Shown here piece by piece: positions 28,930 through 37,777 of a DNA stretch of 64,000 nucleotides; position 1 is the first letter of the stretch; every line of letters begins with the position of its first letter. The stretch is taken from positions 1,077,558 through 1,141,557 of the forward strand of contig UICE01000003.1 of the NCBI GenBank assembly GCA_900471815.1. Reading direction: 5' to 3'. Under the pieces are notes generated by a model that was given only the letters and a program-made list of their open reading frames with translations, was not told the origin of the DNA and ran no database searches. The DNA is from Hyphomicrobiales bacterium. Lineage in GTDB: Bacteria; Pseudomonadota; Alphaproteobacteria; Rhizobiales; Rhizobiaceae. The translations under genes were made by a program, and so were the position numbers.

Positions 28930-28953
28930 CCCCGGCTCACGCCGGGGTTTTTT
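28930..28953 (+). terminator. Intrinsic terminator of glnA
   Basis: A GC-rich 7-bp stem (CCCCGGC/GCCGGGG, extended by an A-T pair) with a 4-base loop, followed by six T residues, 24 bp after the glnA stop. The left arm is preceded by A residues, so it may also serve the convergent ATP12 gene. Confidence 0.95.
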
Positions 28954-28977
28954 ATTGAGTCAAATCGGGCAAAATGC

Positions 28978-29769
28978 CTATACCGAAACCGCTTGCAATA
29001 TTTGCACGGCGGCCTGCATTTCACGCTTACGTATATCACGGCGAATAGCGGCTTCGGCGTCTTCGCCCCACTGCTCTGATGTCCAGTCCTCCTCCAGATG
29101 GGCAAGTTCCCAAGCCTCGTCGCCGGAGATTTCACCTTTGGCTACGGCCAGCGCCAAAATGGCCGAACCCGTTAGGGTTGTGATCGTATGGAGCGCCGCA
29201 ATCGCAAAGGGATCGGTAAAAGCTCCAAGGTGAACACCAAAAGCGCCAAGCGCTTCGCGTGGCTGCTCCACATGGATCACACCTTCGGCCAAGATAAAAC
29301 GCGCATTAAGTACAGCCGCCGCCCAGTCGATAATCGGATCCCAGGACTCAGTCTGGCGTTGGACCAGACGTTGCGGAGAACCGGCGCGATAGCAAAGCAT
29401 ATCCGACGAGGCAAAACGCAAAACATCTTCCAGCACCGCCTGTGGATCATTGATGATACCGTCAATTGCTGTGTTGGCCAATCGTGTTGCGGGCATCTGC
29501 GCCGGATCGATTTCCTTTTCCTGCGCGGTAAATTCGTCAGCGATGAGTTGTGCTGCGGCACGCGTTGGCAGAACCAGATTTTGCCGGGCGGGGGTTTTAA
29601 CCACACGCCCATCCAGCTCCACTGAAAATCCGCCATCGCGCTCTGCAACAGCGGCCTCTTTGTAGAATCGCTTTGGCAGAGGCAGTTTTGAGGTTATTTG
29701 CGCACGGCGAACAGGGTCCGGATCAGAAAGCTCCTGTTTTGCATCCATGCTGAAAAGTTCATCGCGCAT
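28978..29769 (-). CDS. ATP12-family F1-ATPase assembly chaperone
   Basis: A 263-residue member of the ATP12 family, which in mitochondria binds the F1 alpha subunit during assembly; alphaproteobacteria carry the same family. Conserved features are KRFYKEAAVAERDGGFSVELDGRVVKTPARQ, DEFTAQEKEIDPAQMPATRLANTAID and the C-terminal WELAHLEEDWTSEQWGEDAEA. It is convergent with glnA and lies 38 bp downstream of a pseudouridine synthase gene, probably in one transcript. A second ATG seven codons in is possible. Confidence 0.9.
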   Translation of the reverse strand: MRDELFSMDAKQELSDPDPVRRAQITSKLPLPKRFYKEAAVAERDGGFSVELDGRVVKTPARQNLVLPTRAAAQLIADEFTAQEKEIDPAQMPATRLANTAIDGIINDPQAVLEDVLRFASSDMLCYRAGSPQRLVQRQTESWDPIIDWAAAVLNARFILAEGVIHVEQPREALGAFGVHLGAFTDPFAIAALHTITTLTGSAILALAVAKGEISGDEAWELAHLEEDWTSEQWGEDAEAAIRRDIRKREMQAAVQILQAVSV

Positions 29770-29807
29770 TGTTAAAGTCCATTCCTACGCCTGAGAGGTT
29801 ATTCCTC

Positions 29808-30794
29808 TCAATTGTCTTCGTCTGCATCATTTTCGTCCAGACCCAAGAGGTTCCATGTCTGGACCATATGTGGTGGCAGAGGTGCTGTAACATCAATGAT
29901 ACCACCGGATGGATTTGGTATGCGAATGCGCCTGGCATGAAGGTGCAGGCGATTTTGGATGCCGCCCGGAAATGACCAGTTTGTATCGGCTTCGAAATAT
30001 TTCGGATCACCGATGATCGGGCAACCAATATGGGCTGCGTGAACGCGAAGCTGGTGCGTGCGCCCAGTGTAAGGCTCCATTTCAAGCCAGGTCAGCACCT
30101 GCCCTGCAGATTCAATAACCCGGTAGTAGGAAATCGCATGATCGGAATCTGGCTCGCCATGAGGGACAACGCGCATTCGGTCGCCATCTTCCGTTGCTTC
30201 CTTGGCTAGCCAGGTGGCGATTTTGTCTTCCCGCTTGCGTGGAATACCCTTGACCAGAGCCCAGTAGGTTTTCTTGGTTTCACGCTCGCGAAATGCAGCG
30301 GTCAATGCCTGCGCGGCACCGCGCGTGCGGGCAACGACCAGCACACCCGAAGTATCGCGGTCAAGCCGGTGCACAAGCCGAGGCTTTTCACCTCTTTTGT
30401 TGCGCCATGCTTCCAGCATATCGTCCACGTGGCGGTTAACGCCCGAACCACCCTGAACGGCTAGACCCGCAGGTTTGTTGAAAACATAGACTTTCGGATC
30501 TTCATAAAGCAGCATCTGCTTTAGAACATCGCCATCATCGCGGCCGCGTATGCTTTTGCCGGTCAGATGGCCTTCAGCTTTGGAATCTACGGGCAGCGGC
30601 GGGATACGGACCGTCTGTCCTGCCTGAAGCCGCGTATCGGATTTGGCGCGCGACCCATCAATTCTTATCTGGCCGGAACGCAGCAATTTTTGCAAATGCC
30701 CGAAACCGAGGCCCGGATAATGTACTTTGAACCAACGGTCGAGGCGCATTTCCGCCTCACCCGTATCGACTGTTTTTTGTTCTACCGCTGCCAT
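29808..30794 (-). CDS. Ribosomal large-subunit pseudouridine synthase, RluC/RluD type
   Basis: A 328-residue pseudouridine synthase. It has an N-terminal S4 RNA-binding domain (MRLDRWFKVHYPGLGFGHLQKLLRSGQI) and the catalytic core with the aspartate in LVHRLDRDTSGVLVVART (about residue 150). TGRTHQLRVHAAHIGCPIIGDPKY is the conserved C-terminal motif. Whether it is RluC or RluD cannot be fixed from sequence alone; the target is 23S rRNA in either case. It precedes ATP12 and follows crcB by 120 bp on the same strand. Confidence 0.93.
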   Translation of the reverse strand: MAAVEQKTVDTGEAEMRLDRWFKVHYPGLGFGHLQKLLRSGQIRIDGSRAKSDTRLQAGQTVRIPPLPVDSKAEGHLTGKSIRGRDDGDVLKQMLLYEDPKVYVFNKPAGLAVQGGSGVNRHVDDMLEAWRNKRGEKPRLVHRLDRDTSGVLVVARTRGAAQALTAAFRERETKKTYWALVKGIPRKREDKIATWLAKEATEDGDRMRVVPHGEPDSDHAISYYRVIESAGQVLTWLEMEPYTGRTHQLRVHAAHIGCPIIGDPKYFEADTNWSFPGGIQNRLHLHARRIRIPNPSGGIIDVTAPLPPHMVQTWNLLGLDENDADEDN

Positions 30795-30914
30795 CAGCTC
30801 AAGCCTTTTAATCGCAGACCTTTAGATTCGGCGTGTCCTCAAGCGTATGAAACGCGGAAATCGCATCGAATGATTATTTATGGAATTACATAGGTCTTGC
30901 GGCAGCGCTTAGCA

Positions 30915-31292
30915 CTATGCGACGGTTCTTGCGAGCCATAATCCTAAAAACACTGCGCAAATGCTCAATACGACGCTTATTAGCACGTAAAAAGCGGCGC
31001 TTGCCGTCTCGCCGCGCTGCCAAAGCATAACAACATCGAGCGAAAACGACGAAAAGGTTGTGAAACCGCCCAGTATGCCAACTGCAACGAACAGGCGAAG
31101 CTCTTCCGAACCCTCAAATCGCCGCGTTAGCAGTTCGATAAACAGGCCCATGATCAGCCCGCCAACCACATTGACCACCAACGTGCCATAGGGAAACGCG
31201 GTACCAAATAGACGTGTCATTGCCAGACCGGTGAGATATCGCAGAACCGAGCCAATGGCTCCTCCAGATGCGACCAGTAAAATTGCGTTCAT
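30915..31292 (-). CDS. crcB: Fluoride ion channel CrcB/Fluc
   Basis: A 125-residue membrane protein with four segments and the Fluc signatures GGAIGSVLRYLTGL at the N-terminus, YGTLVVNVVGGLIMGL with the conserved Asn, and GGFTTFSSFSLDVVML with the fluoride-lining Phe/Ser/Thr residues. It exports fluoride as an antiparallel dimer. The region upstream (31293-31440) does not show the fluoride riboswitch pattern. Confidence 0.94.
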   Translation of the reverse strand: MNAILLVASGGAIGSVLRYLTGLAMTRLFGTAFPYGTLVVNVVGGLIMGLFIELLTRRFEGSEELRLFVAVGILGGFTTFSSFSLDVVMLWQRGETASAAFYVLISVVLSICAVFLGLWLARTVA

Positions 31293-31388
31293 GTTACATT
31301 CAGTTCGGCTGGATTAATTTGCGATCTCAGTAAGTTGACTCATCACGGGACGTTACGAGCCGTAGAAAAATGTTCCCACTTACGACAG

Positions 31389-31413
31389 GGAACGATCAAG
31401 ACTTTAGAGCATT
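31389..31413 (+). promoter_or_regulatory. Possible EcfG-type promoter of ndvA
   Basis: GGAAC (31389-31393), 16 bases, CATT, fitting GGAAC-N18-TT but with a mismatch in the fuller CGTT -10 box. The -35 part is one arm of an inverted repeat GTTCCC/GGGAAC (31372-31393). It lies 79 bp before ndvA. Weak evidence. Confidence 0.3.
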
Positions 31414-31491
31414 GAATATTGCGGTGCACAAGAGTCTGATGCAGTGTCATTTCTACGCGTTAGTGGCGGACCAAGCAATCGGAGTGGCAAA

Positions 31492-33267
31492 GTGTCATTA
31501 TTAAACATCTATTGGAGATCCCTCCAATATCTCGGCGCCGAAAAGCGCGCGACCATGTTTATATGCATCGCCAATATTGCACTCGCTGCAAGCATGATCG
31601 TAGAACCATGGCTTGCTGGCCGGGTGATTCAGGCTATCGCAACAAAAACCGCCATCATTCCCCCGCTTAGCCAGTTGGCTGCTGTGGGCTTGTTTCATAT
31701 TGGTGCCAATGTTCTGGTTTCTCGTGAAGCCGACAGGCTGGCCCATCGTCGCAAGCTCGCCGTACTTACCGAATCCTACAATCGCGTGATCAGCATGCCG
31801 CTCGCTTGGCATCATCAGCGCGGCACATCAAACGCGCTGCATACATTGCTGCGCGCAATCGAAACTCTGTTCGGCCTGTGGCTCGAATTCATGCGCACCC
31901 ATCTGGCAACTGCCGTTGGCCTGGTGCTGCTGTTCCCGCTTGCTCTCAGCCAGGATTGGCGTTTGACCTCAGTGCTCGTTGTGCTCGGCGTGGTCTATAT
32001 GATGGTTGTCCGTGTCGTTACCAGCAAGACCAAGGATGGTCAGGCTCAGGTGGAACGTCATCACATCACAGCTTTCAGCCATGTCAGTGACTCCATGAGC
32101 AACATCTCGGTATTGCAAAGCTACAACCGTGTTGAAGAAGAAACACGGGCGTTGCAGACCTATACAAAGAACCTGCTGGATTCCCAGTATCCGGTTTTGA
32201 ACTGGTGGGCTCTCGCCGCTGGTATCAACCGCATGGCCTCAACAATCTCCATGATCATCGTTTTGCTGCTTGGTTCTTATTTCGTCATGCGTGACGAGAT
32301 GAATGTAGGTCAGGTTGTTGCGTTCACAGGTTTTGCCGGTTTGCTGATCGGTCGTCTCGATCAGTTGAGTGCCTTCGTGAACCAGATTTTCGCGGCTCGT
32401 GCCAAGCTTGAAGACTTCTATGCAATGGAAGAATCTGCTGCCTATGCAGTCGAGCCGAAGACTGTGCACGATATCGACAATGTAACCGGTGATGTGGAAT
32501 TCGAAAATGTCTCGTTTGAATTTCCGAACTCTACGCAGGGCTTGAAGAATGTAAGCTTTAAGGCAAAGGCTGGTGAGACTGTTGCCATTGTTGGACCGAC
32601 AGGTGCCGGCAAGACAACGCTGATCAATCTGTTGCAGAGGGTTTATGATCCCAAGGAAGGCCGTATTCTTGTCGACGATATCGACACGAAGACAATCAGC
32701 CGCCGCTCGTTGCGTAATGCCATTGCGACAGTGTTCCAGGATGCTGGCATGTTCAACCGCACGATTGAGGACAATATCCGCGTTGGTCGCCCCAAAGCTT
32801 CTGATGAAGATGTCTTTGCCGCTGCGGAAGCTGCCGATGCAAGCGACTTCATCCTGTCGAAGTCTGCAGGCTATAACACTGTTGTCGGCGAACGTGGCTC
32901 GCAATTGTCCGGCGGTGAGCGCCAGCGTGTGGCTATCGCCCGTGCGATCCTGAAGGATGCTCCCATCCTGGTATTGGATGAGGCAACGAGTGCTCTTGAC
33001 GTTGAGACAGAGGCCCGAGTTAAGGTTGCGGTCGACAAGCTTTGCCAGAACCGTACAACGTTCATCATTGCGCACCGTCTGTCGACCGTCCGCGACGCTG
33101 ACCTCGTACTGTTCATGGATCAGGGTGAAGTTGTTGAATCCGGCAGCTTTGATGATCTGGCCCGTCAGAATGGCCGCTTTACCTCGCTGCTGAAGGCTGG
33201 CGGTCTGAAGCTTGATGATGACACAGCCAATGTCACGCCCTTCCCGCGCAAGCCGGAAGCGGCCTGA
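31492..33267 (+). CDS. ndvA: Cyclic beta-1,2-glucan ABC exporter NdvA/Cgt
   Basis: A 591-residue half-transporter (membrane domain plus ATPase) of the lipid/glucan exporter group. It moves cyclic beta-1,2-glucan to the periplasm, which matters for osmoadaptation and for host interaction in rhizobia and Brucella. The N-terminus LLNIYWRSLQYLGAEKRAT is typical of NdvA/ChvA/Cgt. The ATPase has Walker A GPTGAGKTT (about residue 375), signature LSGGERQR and Walker B ILVLDEATSALD. GTG 31492 has GGAG 7-8 nt upstream and gives the family length; the frame is open to 31444. It ends at a bidirectional terminator. Confidence 0.95.
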   Translation: MSLLNIYWRSLQYLGAEKRATMFICIANIALAASMIVEPWLAGRVIQAIATKTAIIPPLSQLAAVGLFHIGANVLVSREADRLAHRRKLAVLTESYNRVISMPLAWHHQRGTSNALHTLLRAIETLFGLWLEFMRTHLATAVGLVLLFPLALSQDWRLTSVLVVLGVVYMMVVRVVTSKTKDGQAQVERHHITAFSHVSDSMSNISVLQSYNRVEEETRALQTYTKNLLDSQYPVLNWWALAAGINRMASTISMIIVLLLGSYFVMRDEMNVGQVVAFTGFAGLLIGRLDQLSAFVNQIFAARAKLEDFYAMEESAAYAVEPKTVHDIDNVTGDVEFENVSFEFPNSTQGLKNVSFKAKAGETVAIVGPTGAGKTTLINLLQRVYDPKEGRILVDDIDTKTISRRSLRNAIATVFQDAGMFNRTIEDNIRVGRPKASDEDVFAAAEAADASDFILSKSAGYNTVVGERGSQLSGGERQRVAIARAILKDAPILVLDEATSALDVETEARVKVAVDKLCQNRTTFIIAHRLSTVRDADLVLFMDQGEVVESGSFDDLARQNGRFTSLLKAGGLKLDDDTANVTPFPRKPEAA

Positions 33268-33284
33268 AAGGGTGAATAAACAAA

Positions 33285-33308
33285 AGGCCGCTCATGAGCG
33301 GCCTTTTT
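33285..33308. terminator. Bidirectional terminator of ndvA and yidD
   Basis: AGGCCGCT-CATG-AGCGGCCT (33285-33304) with T residues after it and A residues before it. The loop holds the stop codon of the leftward yidD gene. Confidence 0.9.
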
Positions 33309-33654
33309 CTTTTGCGGCGATACCCCAGTAGCGCCAAGGCAGGTACCAGGCGAAACGCTTATCAAGCGCTACGGGCACCGGGTCCAACCCGCTGGTGCCG
33401 CCCGGCCCACAACGGGCAAACCTGAACAACCCCATCCACCCGCCCGCCCAAAATCCATGACGCGCAATTGCCTCATAGGCATATTCCGAGCAGGTCGGCA
33501 AATGCCGACAGGAATTCCCGATGAATCCAGACAGGGTGAGTTGATAAAAGCGAACCAGCCCGGTTCCGATCAGGCGTCCCGGTGTCTTGCGCCATGGACC
33601 GCCCCAATTGCGGGAGTATTTTACCGGATGCTTATGCGCGGGATCATTGCACAT
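33292..33654 (-). CDS. yidD: Membrane protein insertion efficiency factor YidD
   Basis: A 120-residue YidD, longer than the usual 70-90 because of a basic N-terminal extension (CNDPAHKHPVKYSRNW) and a C-terminal tail. The core is FYQLTLSGFIGNSCRHLPTCSEYAYEAIARHG, with the conserved cysteines and GLFRFARCGPGG. It assists YidC in inserting membrane proteins. ATG 33654 is chosen; the open frame before it overlaps the upstream gene by about 60 bp. The stop codon lies inside the terminator loop, which is unusual. It is 4 bp from the Fe-S scaffold gene. Confidence 0.9.
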   Translation of the reverse strand: MCNDPAHKHPVKYSRNWGGPWRKTPGRLIGTGLVRFYQLTLSGFIGNSCRHLPTCSEYAYEAIARHGFWAGGWMGLFRFARCGPGGTSGLDPVPVALDKRFAWYLPWRYWGIAAKEKGRS

Positions 33655-33658
33655 CCCG

Positions 33659-34105
33659 TCAGGCTGCGGCTTCGGCGTTTTTTCTATCGATCTGATCAAG
33701 ACAATCCACAACTGCATCGAAGGTCAACAGTGTGGAGTTGTGCCTGGCTTTGTAATCGCGGACAGGTTCCAGAAATTTCAAATCTTCAAAGCGACCTTCC
33801 GGGGGTGGACCATTTTCTTTCAACATGCGCAACATCGTCAGGCGTAATGCGCGAAGTTCTTCGGGCGTTGCGCCGATCACATGACGGGCCATGATTGAAG
33901 ACGAAGCCTGACCGAGCGCGCATGCCTTCACATCGTGAGCAAAATCGGAAACCACGCCATTTTCGACCTTGAGATCGACGATGACAGTGGAACCGCACAG
34001 CTTGGAATGCGCCTTTGCAGACGCATCGGGAGCGTCCAAACGGCCAAGCCGTTGAATATTGCCGGCAAACTCCAGAATTCGCGTATTGTAAACGTCATTG
34101 ATCAT
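33659..34105 (-). CDS. NifU/SufU-type iron-sulfur cluster scaffold-like protein (atypical)
   Basis: A 148-residue protein of the IscU/SufU fold. The first two cysteine sites are present (KLCGSTV near residue 37 and KACALGQASSSIM near 61). The third cysteine, expected near RxxC, is missing (ARHNSTLLTFDAV), and the Asp that follows the first cysteine in IscU is Ser here. It may act as a carrier or sulfur acceptor rather than a full scaffold; the function is uncertain. It precedes yidD by 4 bp, an arrangement suggesting cotranscription. Confidence 0.8.
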   Translation of the reverse strand: MINDVYNTRILEFAGNIQRLGRLDAPDASAKAHSKLCGSTVIVDLKVENGVVSDFAHDVKACALGQASSSIMARHVIGATPEELRALRLTMLRMLKENGPPPEGRFEDLKFLEPVRDYKARHNSTLLTFDAVVDCLDQIDRKNAEAAA

Positions 34106-34305
34106 GATTTGCCACTCTTGACACAGTGTTCATCTCAAAGGCGTCACAACTCGCCGTTGATGCTCTATGAATTTCCTATAGACTACCTATATAGTATGCG
34201 AGCAGGCCCTCATAAAGTCGCGTAGATTAATTTTGCGATGGCATGTATGCCTACGGGGTGGATGATTGATCCGCTCATGCTTCAATACACCGTCCGTTCC
34301 CGCGA

Positions 34306-34330
34306 GGAACGATTATCGTGTATTGCCGTT
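34306..34330 (+). promoter_or_regulatory. EcfG/RpoE2-type general stress promoter of folE
   Basis: GGAAC (34306-34310), 16 bases, CGTT (34327-34330): a full match to the alphaproteobacterial EcfG consensus. The -35 element is also one arm of an inverted repeat CGTTCC/GGAACG (34295-34311). Start of transcription would be near 34337, 34 bases before folE. Confidence 0.6.
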
Positions 34331-34370
34331 TAACTCGTCGCTCCTTTGAGGGCGACTACGGGAGATCGCG

Positions 34371-34997
34371 ATGGATGCGGTAGTGAAAAACTTGCAGCCT
34401 ATAACTGCAAAGCAAAATAATATTCGCCGACCAACTCAGGAAGAAGCAGAAGCAGCGGTACGCACCCTGCTTCTTTGGGCTGGCGATAATCCTGACCGCG
34501 AGGGCCTGCTCGACACGCCTGAACGCGTCGTCAAATCATACAAGGAACTCTTCTCCGGCTATGCACTCGATCCTGCTGATGTGCTGGGGCGGACCTTTGA
34601 AGAAATAGCTGGCTATGAGGATATGGTCCTCATTCAGGACATTCCTTTCTTTTCACACTGCGAGCACCACATGGTTCCGATCATCGGCAAGGCCCATGTC
34701 GCCTATTTGCCTGATGGTGAAAAAGTTGTCGGACTTTCGAAAATTGCGCGCGTTGTCGATATTTTCGCGCATCGCTTGCAAACGCAGGAAAGCATGACTG
34801 CCCAGATTGCCAGCGCGATACAAAGTTCCCTGCGTCCGCGCGGTGTTGCCGTCATGATCGAGGCCGAGCATATGTGCATGGCCATGCGCGGTATCCGCAA
34901 ATCGGGCTCATTGACAACCACGACGACATTTACCGGATCGTTCAAGGACGAGGTCAATGATCAGGTTCGTTTCATGACCATGGTCCGAGGTCGTTGA
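34371..34997 (+). CDS. folE: GTP cyclohydrolase I FolE
   Basis: A 208-residue homodecameric zinc enzyme that turns GTP into dihydroneopterin triphosphate, the first step of folate synthesis and the precursor for queuosine. The zinc and active-site residues are intact: [22 protein letters not shown] (Cys and His near residue 98) and [16 protein letters not shown] (about 165). The start has GGGAGA about 7 nt upstream. It is followed by hisI after 7 bp, probably an operon, and preceded by an EcfG-type promoter. Confidence 0.97.
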   Translation: MDAVVKNLQPITAKQNNIRRPTQEEAEAAVRTLLLWAGDNPDREGLLDTPERVVKSYKELFSGYALDPADVLGRTFEEIAGYEDMVLIQDIPFFSHCEHHMVPIIGKAHVAYLPDGEKVVGLSKIARVVDIFAHRLQTQESMTAQIASAIQSSLRPRGVAVMIEAEHMCMAMRGIRKSGSLTTTTTFTGSFKDEVNDQVRFMTMVRGR

Positions 34998-35004
34998 GGA
35001 CAAA

Positions 35005-35418
35005 ATGGCAGAAACGTCTTTTCCTCGTCCTGCAGCGCATAATCATGACGTTGAAGAAGGCAATGTTTTCACCCCGCGGTTTGACGCTGCGGGGTTGATA
35101 ACCGCTGTTGTTACCGATGCCAGGGACGGTGAACTTCTCATGGTCGCGCATATGAATGCCGAAGCTCTACAATTGACCATCGAGACCGGCATTGCTCACT
35201 ATTGGTCACGGTCGCGGCAATCACTGTGGAAGAAGGGGGAAACCTCCGGCAATCTGCAAAGCGTTGTCGAGCTCGGCACAGATTGCGATCAGGATGCCCT
35301 CTGGCTGAAGGTTCGAGTAGCAGGAGACGGACCGACATGCCACACCGGCCGCAGGTCATGTTTTTATCGCAACATCGTTGCGCATGACGGAAAGCCGTCG
35401 CTGGTCATGAAGTTTTAG
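35005..35418 (+). CDS. hisI: Phosphoribosyl-AMP cyclohydrolase HisI
   Basis: A 137-residue enzyme for the third step of histidine synthesis. Both metal motifs are present: ATP-site region [20 protein letters not shown] and the Asp/Cys cluster [15 protein letters not shown] (about 85-100), with [11 protein letters not shown] near the C-terminus. It is the stand-alone, unfused form. It lies 7 bp after folE in the same direction. Confidence 0.97.
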   Translation: MAETSFPRPAAHNHDVEEGNVFTPRFDAAGLITAVVTDARDGELLMVAHMNAEALQLTIETGIAHYWSRSRQSLWKKGETSGNLQSVVELGTDCDQDALWLKVRVAGDGPTCHTGRRSCFYRNIVAHDGKPSLVMKF

Positions 35419-35563
35419 ATGGCGTAATGCCTCGCATCTGCCGTTTTCTGCGTTTGTAGTCAGGTTTCATTGGTCAGCTAAGAATTGTTATTCACGCAAT
35501 ATTCAGCTTTTGGTTACCACAATCGAAATTGAATGAAAGTCCACGACTCTAGGAGTTCATGCC

Positions 35564-36535
35564 ATGCTCGAATGGGCATCGCGCCGGACACGTGCGGCGG
35601 AATCTATCGGCATCAGCAATGCCACTGATGAGAAGATCGCAGCACCTGAAAGGCCCGTTCAAAGCAAAACACCCATAGCACTTGCTCTGGGAGGCGGAGC
35701 TGCTCGTGGTTGGGCGCATATTGGCGTGCTTCGTGCTCTCGATGAAGCGGGCATAGAGATATCGATGATCGCCGGCACTTCGATTGGAGCGCTCGTTGGC
35801 GGCTGCTATCTCGGCGGCAAGCTCGACCAGCTTGAGGAATTTGCCCGAAGCCTTACCAAGCGTGGCATTTTCAGTCTGCTTGATCTGCGATTTGGTGGAA
35901 ATGGGTTGTTCGGCGGTATGAAGCTGGACCGGCGATTGCGTGACCATCTCGAAGAATTATCCATCGAAGACCTGCCCAAGCGGTTCATCGCGGTGTGTAC
36001 AGAAATCAATACGGGTCATGAAATCTGGCTGACGCGTGGCAGCCTCATCACCTCGATGCGCGCATCCTACGCCCTGCCCGGCGTATTTGAACCTGTCGAG
36101 TGCAATGGCCGCATCCTTGTAGATGGCGCTCTGGTCAACCCTGTGCCTGTCGCCGTCTGCCGCTCCTATGAGCAGCCACTGGTCGTCGCGGTTAACCTGC
36201 ATTACGATCAGTTTGGCCGTGCAGCGGTCATAAAACATAGCGCCGAGGCACCTCATCCGCAAACTGGCGATATTGAAAATTCCGGCTTGCGGCGCCCTGC
36301 TTATTCCAAGCGCCTGGGCATTACAGGTGTGATGATGGAATCGTTCAATATCATTCAGGACCGGATTTCACGCGCTCGCATGGCGGGCGATCCGCCGGAT
36401 ATCGCATTATTGCCAAAAGTTGGCAAAATCGGTCTTGCTGAATTCCATCGCGCCGATGAAGCGATCCGAAGCGGATATGAAGAGACCATGACCCGCCTCG
36501 GCGAGCTTGAGCGCATGCAAAAGCTTGTTTTCTAG
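35564..36535 (+). CDS. Patatin-like phospholipase (RssA-type)
   Basis: A 323-residue patatin-family acyl hydrolase. The oxyanion hole is LALGGGAARGWAHIGVL (about residue 45), the nucleophile elbow is AGTSIGALVGG (Ser about 75) and the catalytic Asp is in ILVDGALVNPVPV (about 188). No signal peptide is visible, so it acts in the cytoplasm or at the inner membrane. The start has AGGAG 8 nt upstream. It stands alone after hisI, 145 bp away. Confidence 0.92.
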   Translation: MLEWASRRTRAAESIGISNATDEKIAAPERPVQSKTPIALALGGGAARGWAHIGVLRALDEAGIEISMIAGTSIGALVGGCYLGGKLDQLEEFARSLTKRGIFSLLDLRFGGNGLFGGMKLDRRLRDHLEELSIEDLPKRFIAVCTEINTGHEIWLTRGSLITSMRASYALPGVFEPVECNGRILVDGALVNPVPVAVCRSYEQPLVVAVNLHYDQFGRAAVIKHSAEAPHPQTGDIENSGLRRPAYSKRLGITGVMMESFNIIQDRISRARMAGDPPDIALLPKVGKIGLAEFHRADEAIRSGYEETMTRLGELERMQKLVF

Positions 36536-36629
36536 TATCGGCATCACTCGCGGAAATGATGTCAATCAATACAATAGCATCGCGCTAAACGTAGGCCTTG
36601 CTTAAAAATTTCCACAGGCTGAACAATTT

Positions 36630-37181
36630 CTATTCCAGCAACTGCTGAAAAACAGACGGCATCCGTCGATTGGCCCACGCTGACAGTACTTGGTTCGCGT
36701 ATTCCTGCGTAGTCTGCCCTGCAGGCAGCTCCAAATCATATCTCTGACCAACATGAATCCGATGATAATCATCGGCAGCGCTTCCCATCGGCCGATCTGC
36801 TCGCAATGTTTCCCTTTTTACGAGTTCATCAAGATCGCAATGAAGCCCGACGAAGAAAACATCGAACGGTTTGAAAAGCTGGGCCAGATTGGTGACCCAC
36901 CAATCTTCCTCGAGAATATGTTCAAGCAAAATATTATTGCCTGCTGAAGCATAAGCCACGAGCGAACGATGAAATCCGTCAAAGAATTTGGTGCGATTCT
37001 CCCTCCAATTGAAGTCGCCGTTCCGAAAACGGTCCAGAGGCAACATCCCGGAATCACGGAGATGATCAATAGAAACATGCCAGAATGGTTCTGGCAGTTG
37101 TGCCTGAAGGACTCGCGCAAGAGTAGACTTCCCGCTGCTTGATGCCCCGTGGATAAAGATTATCTTTGCCGTCTTTTCCAA
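36630..37181 (-). CDS. Chloramphenicol phosphotransferase-like P-loop kinase
   Basis: A 183-residue P-loop kinase of the CPT-like family. Walker A is FIHGASSSGKSTLARVLQ at the N-terminus, with SIDHLRDSG, FDVFFVGLHCDLDELVKRE and the lid ETLRADRPMGSA downstream. The prototype phosphorylates chloramphenicol in the producing streptomycete; most relatives have unknown small-molecule substrates, so a resistance role should not be assumed. The start is TTG at 37181. It is convergent with the patatin gene and unrelated to its neighbours. Confidence 0.85.
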   Translation of the reverse strand: MEKTAKIIFIHGASSSGKSTLARVLQAQLPEPFWHVSIDHLRDSGMLPLDRFRNGDFNWRENRTKFFDGFHRSLVAYASAGNNILLEHILEEDWWVTNLAQLFKPFDVFFVGLHCDLDELVKRETLRADRPMGSAADDYHRIHVGQRYDLELPAGQTTQEYANQVLSAWANRRMPSVFQQLLE

Positions 37182-37270
37182 TTCAAGCCTAATCCCCGTA
37201 ATGAACCATTACGGTATTAGGTCGGCTTCATTGCAGCAAAATGAACCTCACTACGTCGATAAATCTAGAA

Positions 37271-37702
37271 CTAAGCCGTCGCGATATAGCTGCGAATCTC
37301 TTGTGACTCGCGTTCCACTTCCTCGATCCGCAGCTTAACAACGTCGCCGATCGATACGATGCCATAAAGTTGGCCATCCTTTTCAACCGGCAAATGGCGG
37401 AAACGGCCTTGCGTCATCGTTTCCATGACCTGATTAATCGTATGACTTTCGCTGCAGACCTTGACCTTTATGGTCATTGTTTCTGAAATCGGCTTCCATA
37501 GAGCATCGGCACCGTCGACCGAAATGGCGCGAACCACATCGCGTTCGGACAAGATACCTTTGATAGCCTTGTTCTGATCGCAAACGACAAGTGCGCCGAT
37601 TTTGTGCTTGGCCAAAACCGTGATTGCATCCGCTAGCGACACATCAGGCGTAATGCTGAAAACGTCATAGCCCTTGCGTTCAAGAATCGATCTGACTGTC
37701 AT
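37271..37702 (-). CDS. CBS-domain pair protein
   Basis: A 143-residue protein made of two CBS motifs (about residues 10-65 and 75-130), for example IGALVVCDQNKAIKGILSERDVVRAI and RFRHLPVEKDGQLYGIVSIGDVVKL. Such stand-alone pairs bind adenine nucleotides and are thought to report energy status. Start 37702 is preferred to 37708, because AGGAGG abuts the first ATG directly but sits 6 nt from the second. Phased TTGCAA repeats lie 75-100 bp upstream. Confidence 0.9.
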   Translation of the reverse strand: MTVRSILERKGYDVFSITPDVSLADAITVLAKHKIGALVVCDQNKAIKGILSERDVVRAISVDGADALWKPISETMTIKVKVCSESHTINQVMETMTQGRFRHLPVEKDGQLYGIVSIGDVVKLRIEEVERESQEIRSYIATA

Positions 37703-37777
37703 GCGCATCCTCCTTACATGTTTGATTGCTGCATCTCCCCCGATGCTTTTAGCAACCTAACTCATCGTGCTTATATG

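Noticed and set aside
31293-31440. Possible fluoride riboswitch upstream of crcB
   Set aside because: The conserved pseudoknot elements of the crcB motif are not seen in the leftward leader.
36630-37181. The CPT-like kinase as an antibiotic-resistance gene
   Set aside because: Only the general P-loop kinase family is supported; most relatives do not act on chloramphenicol.
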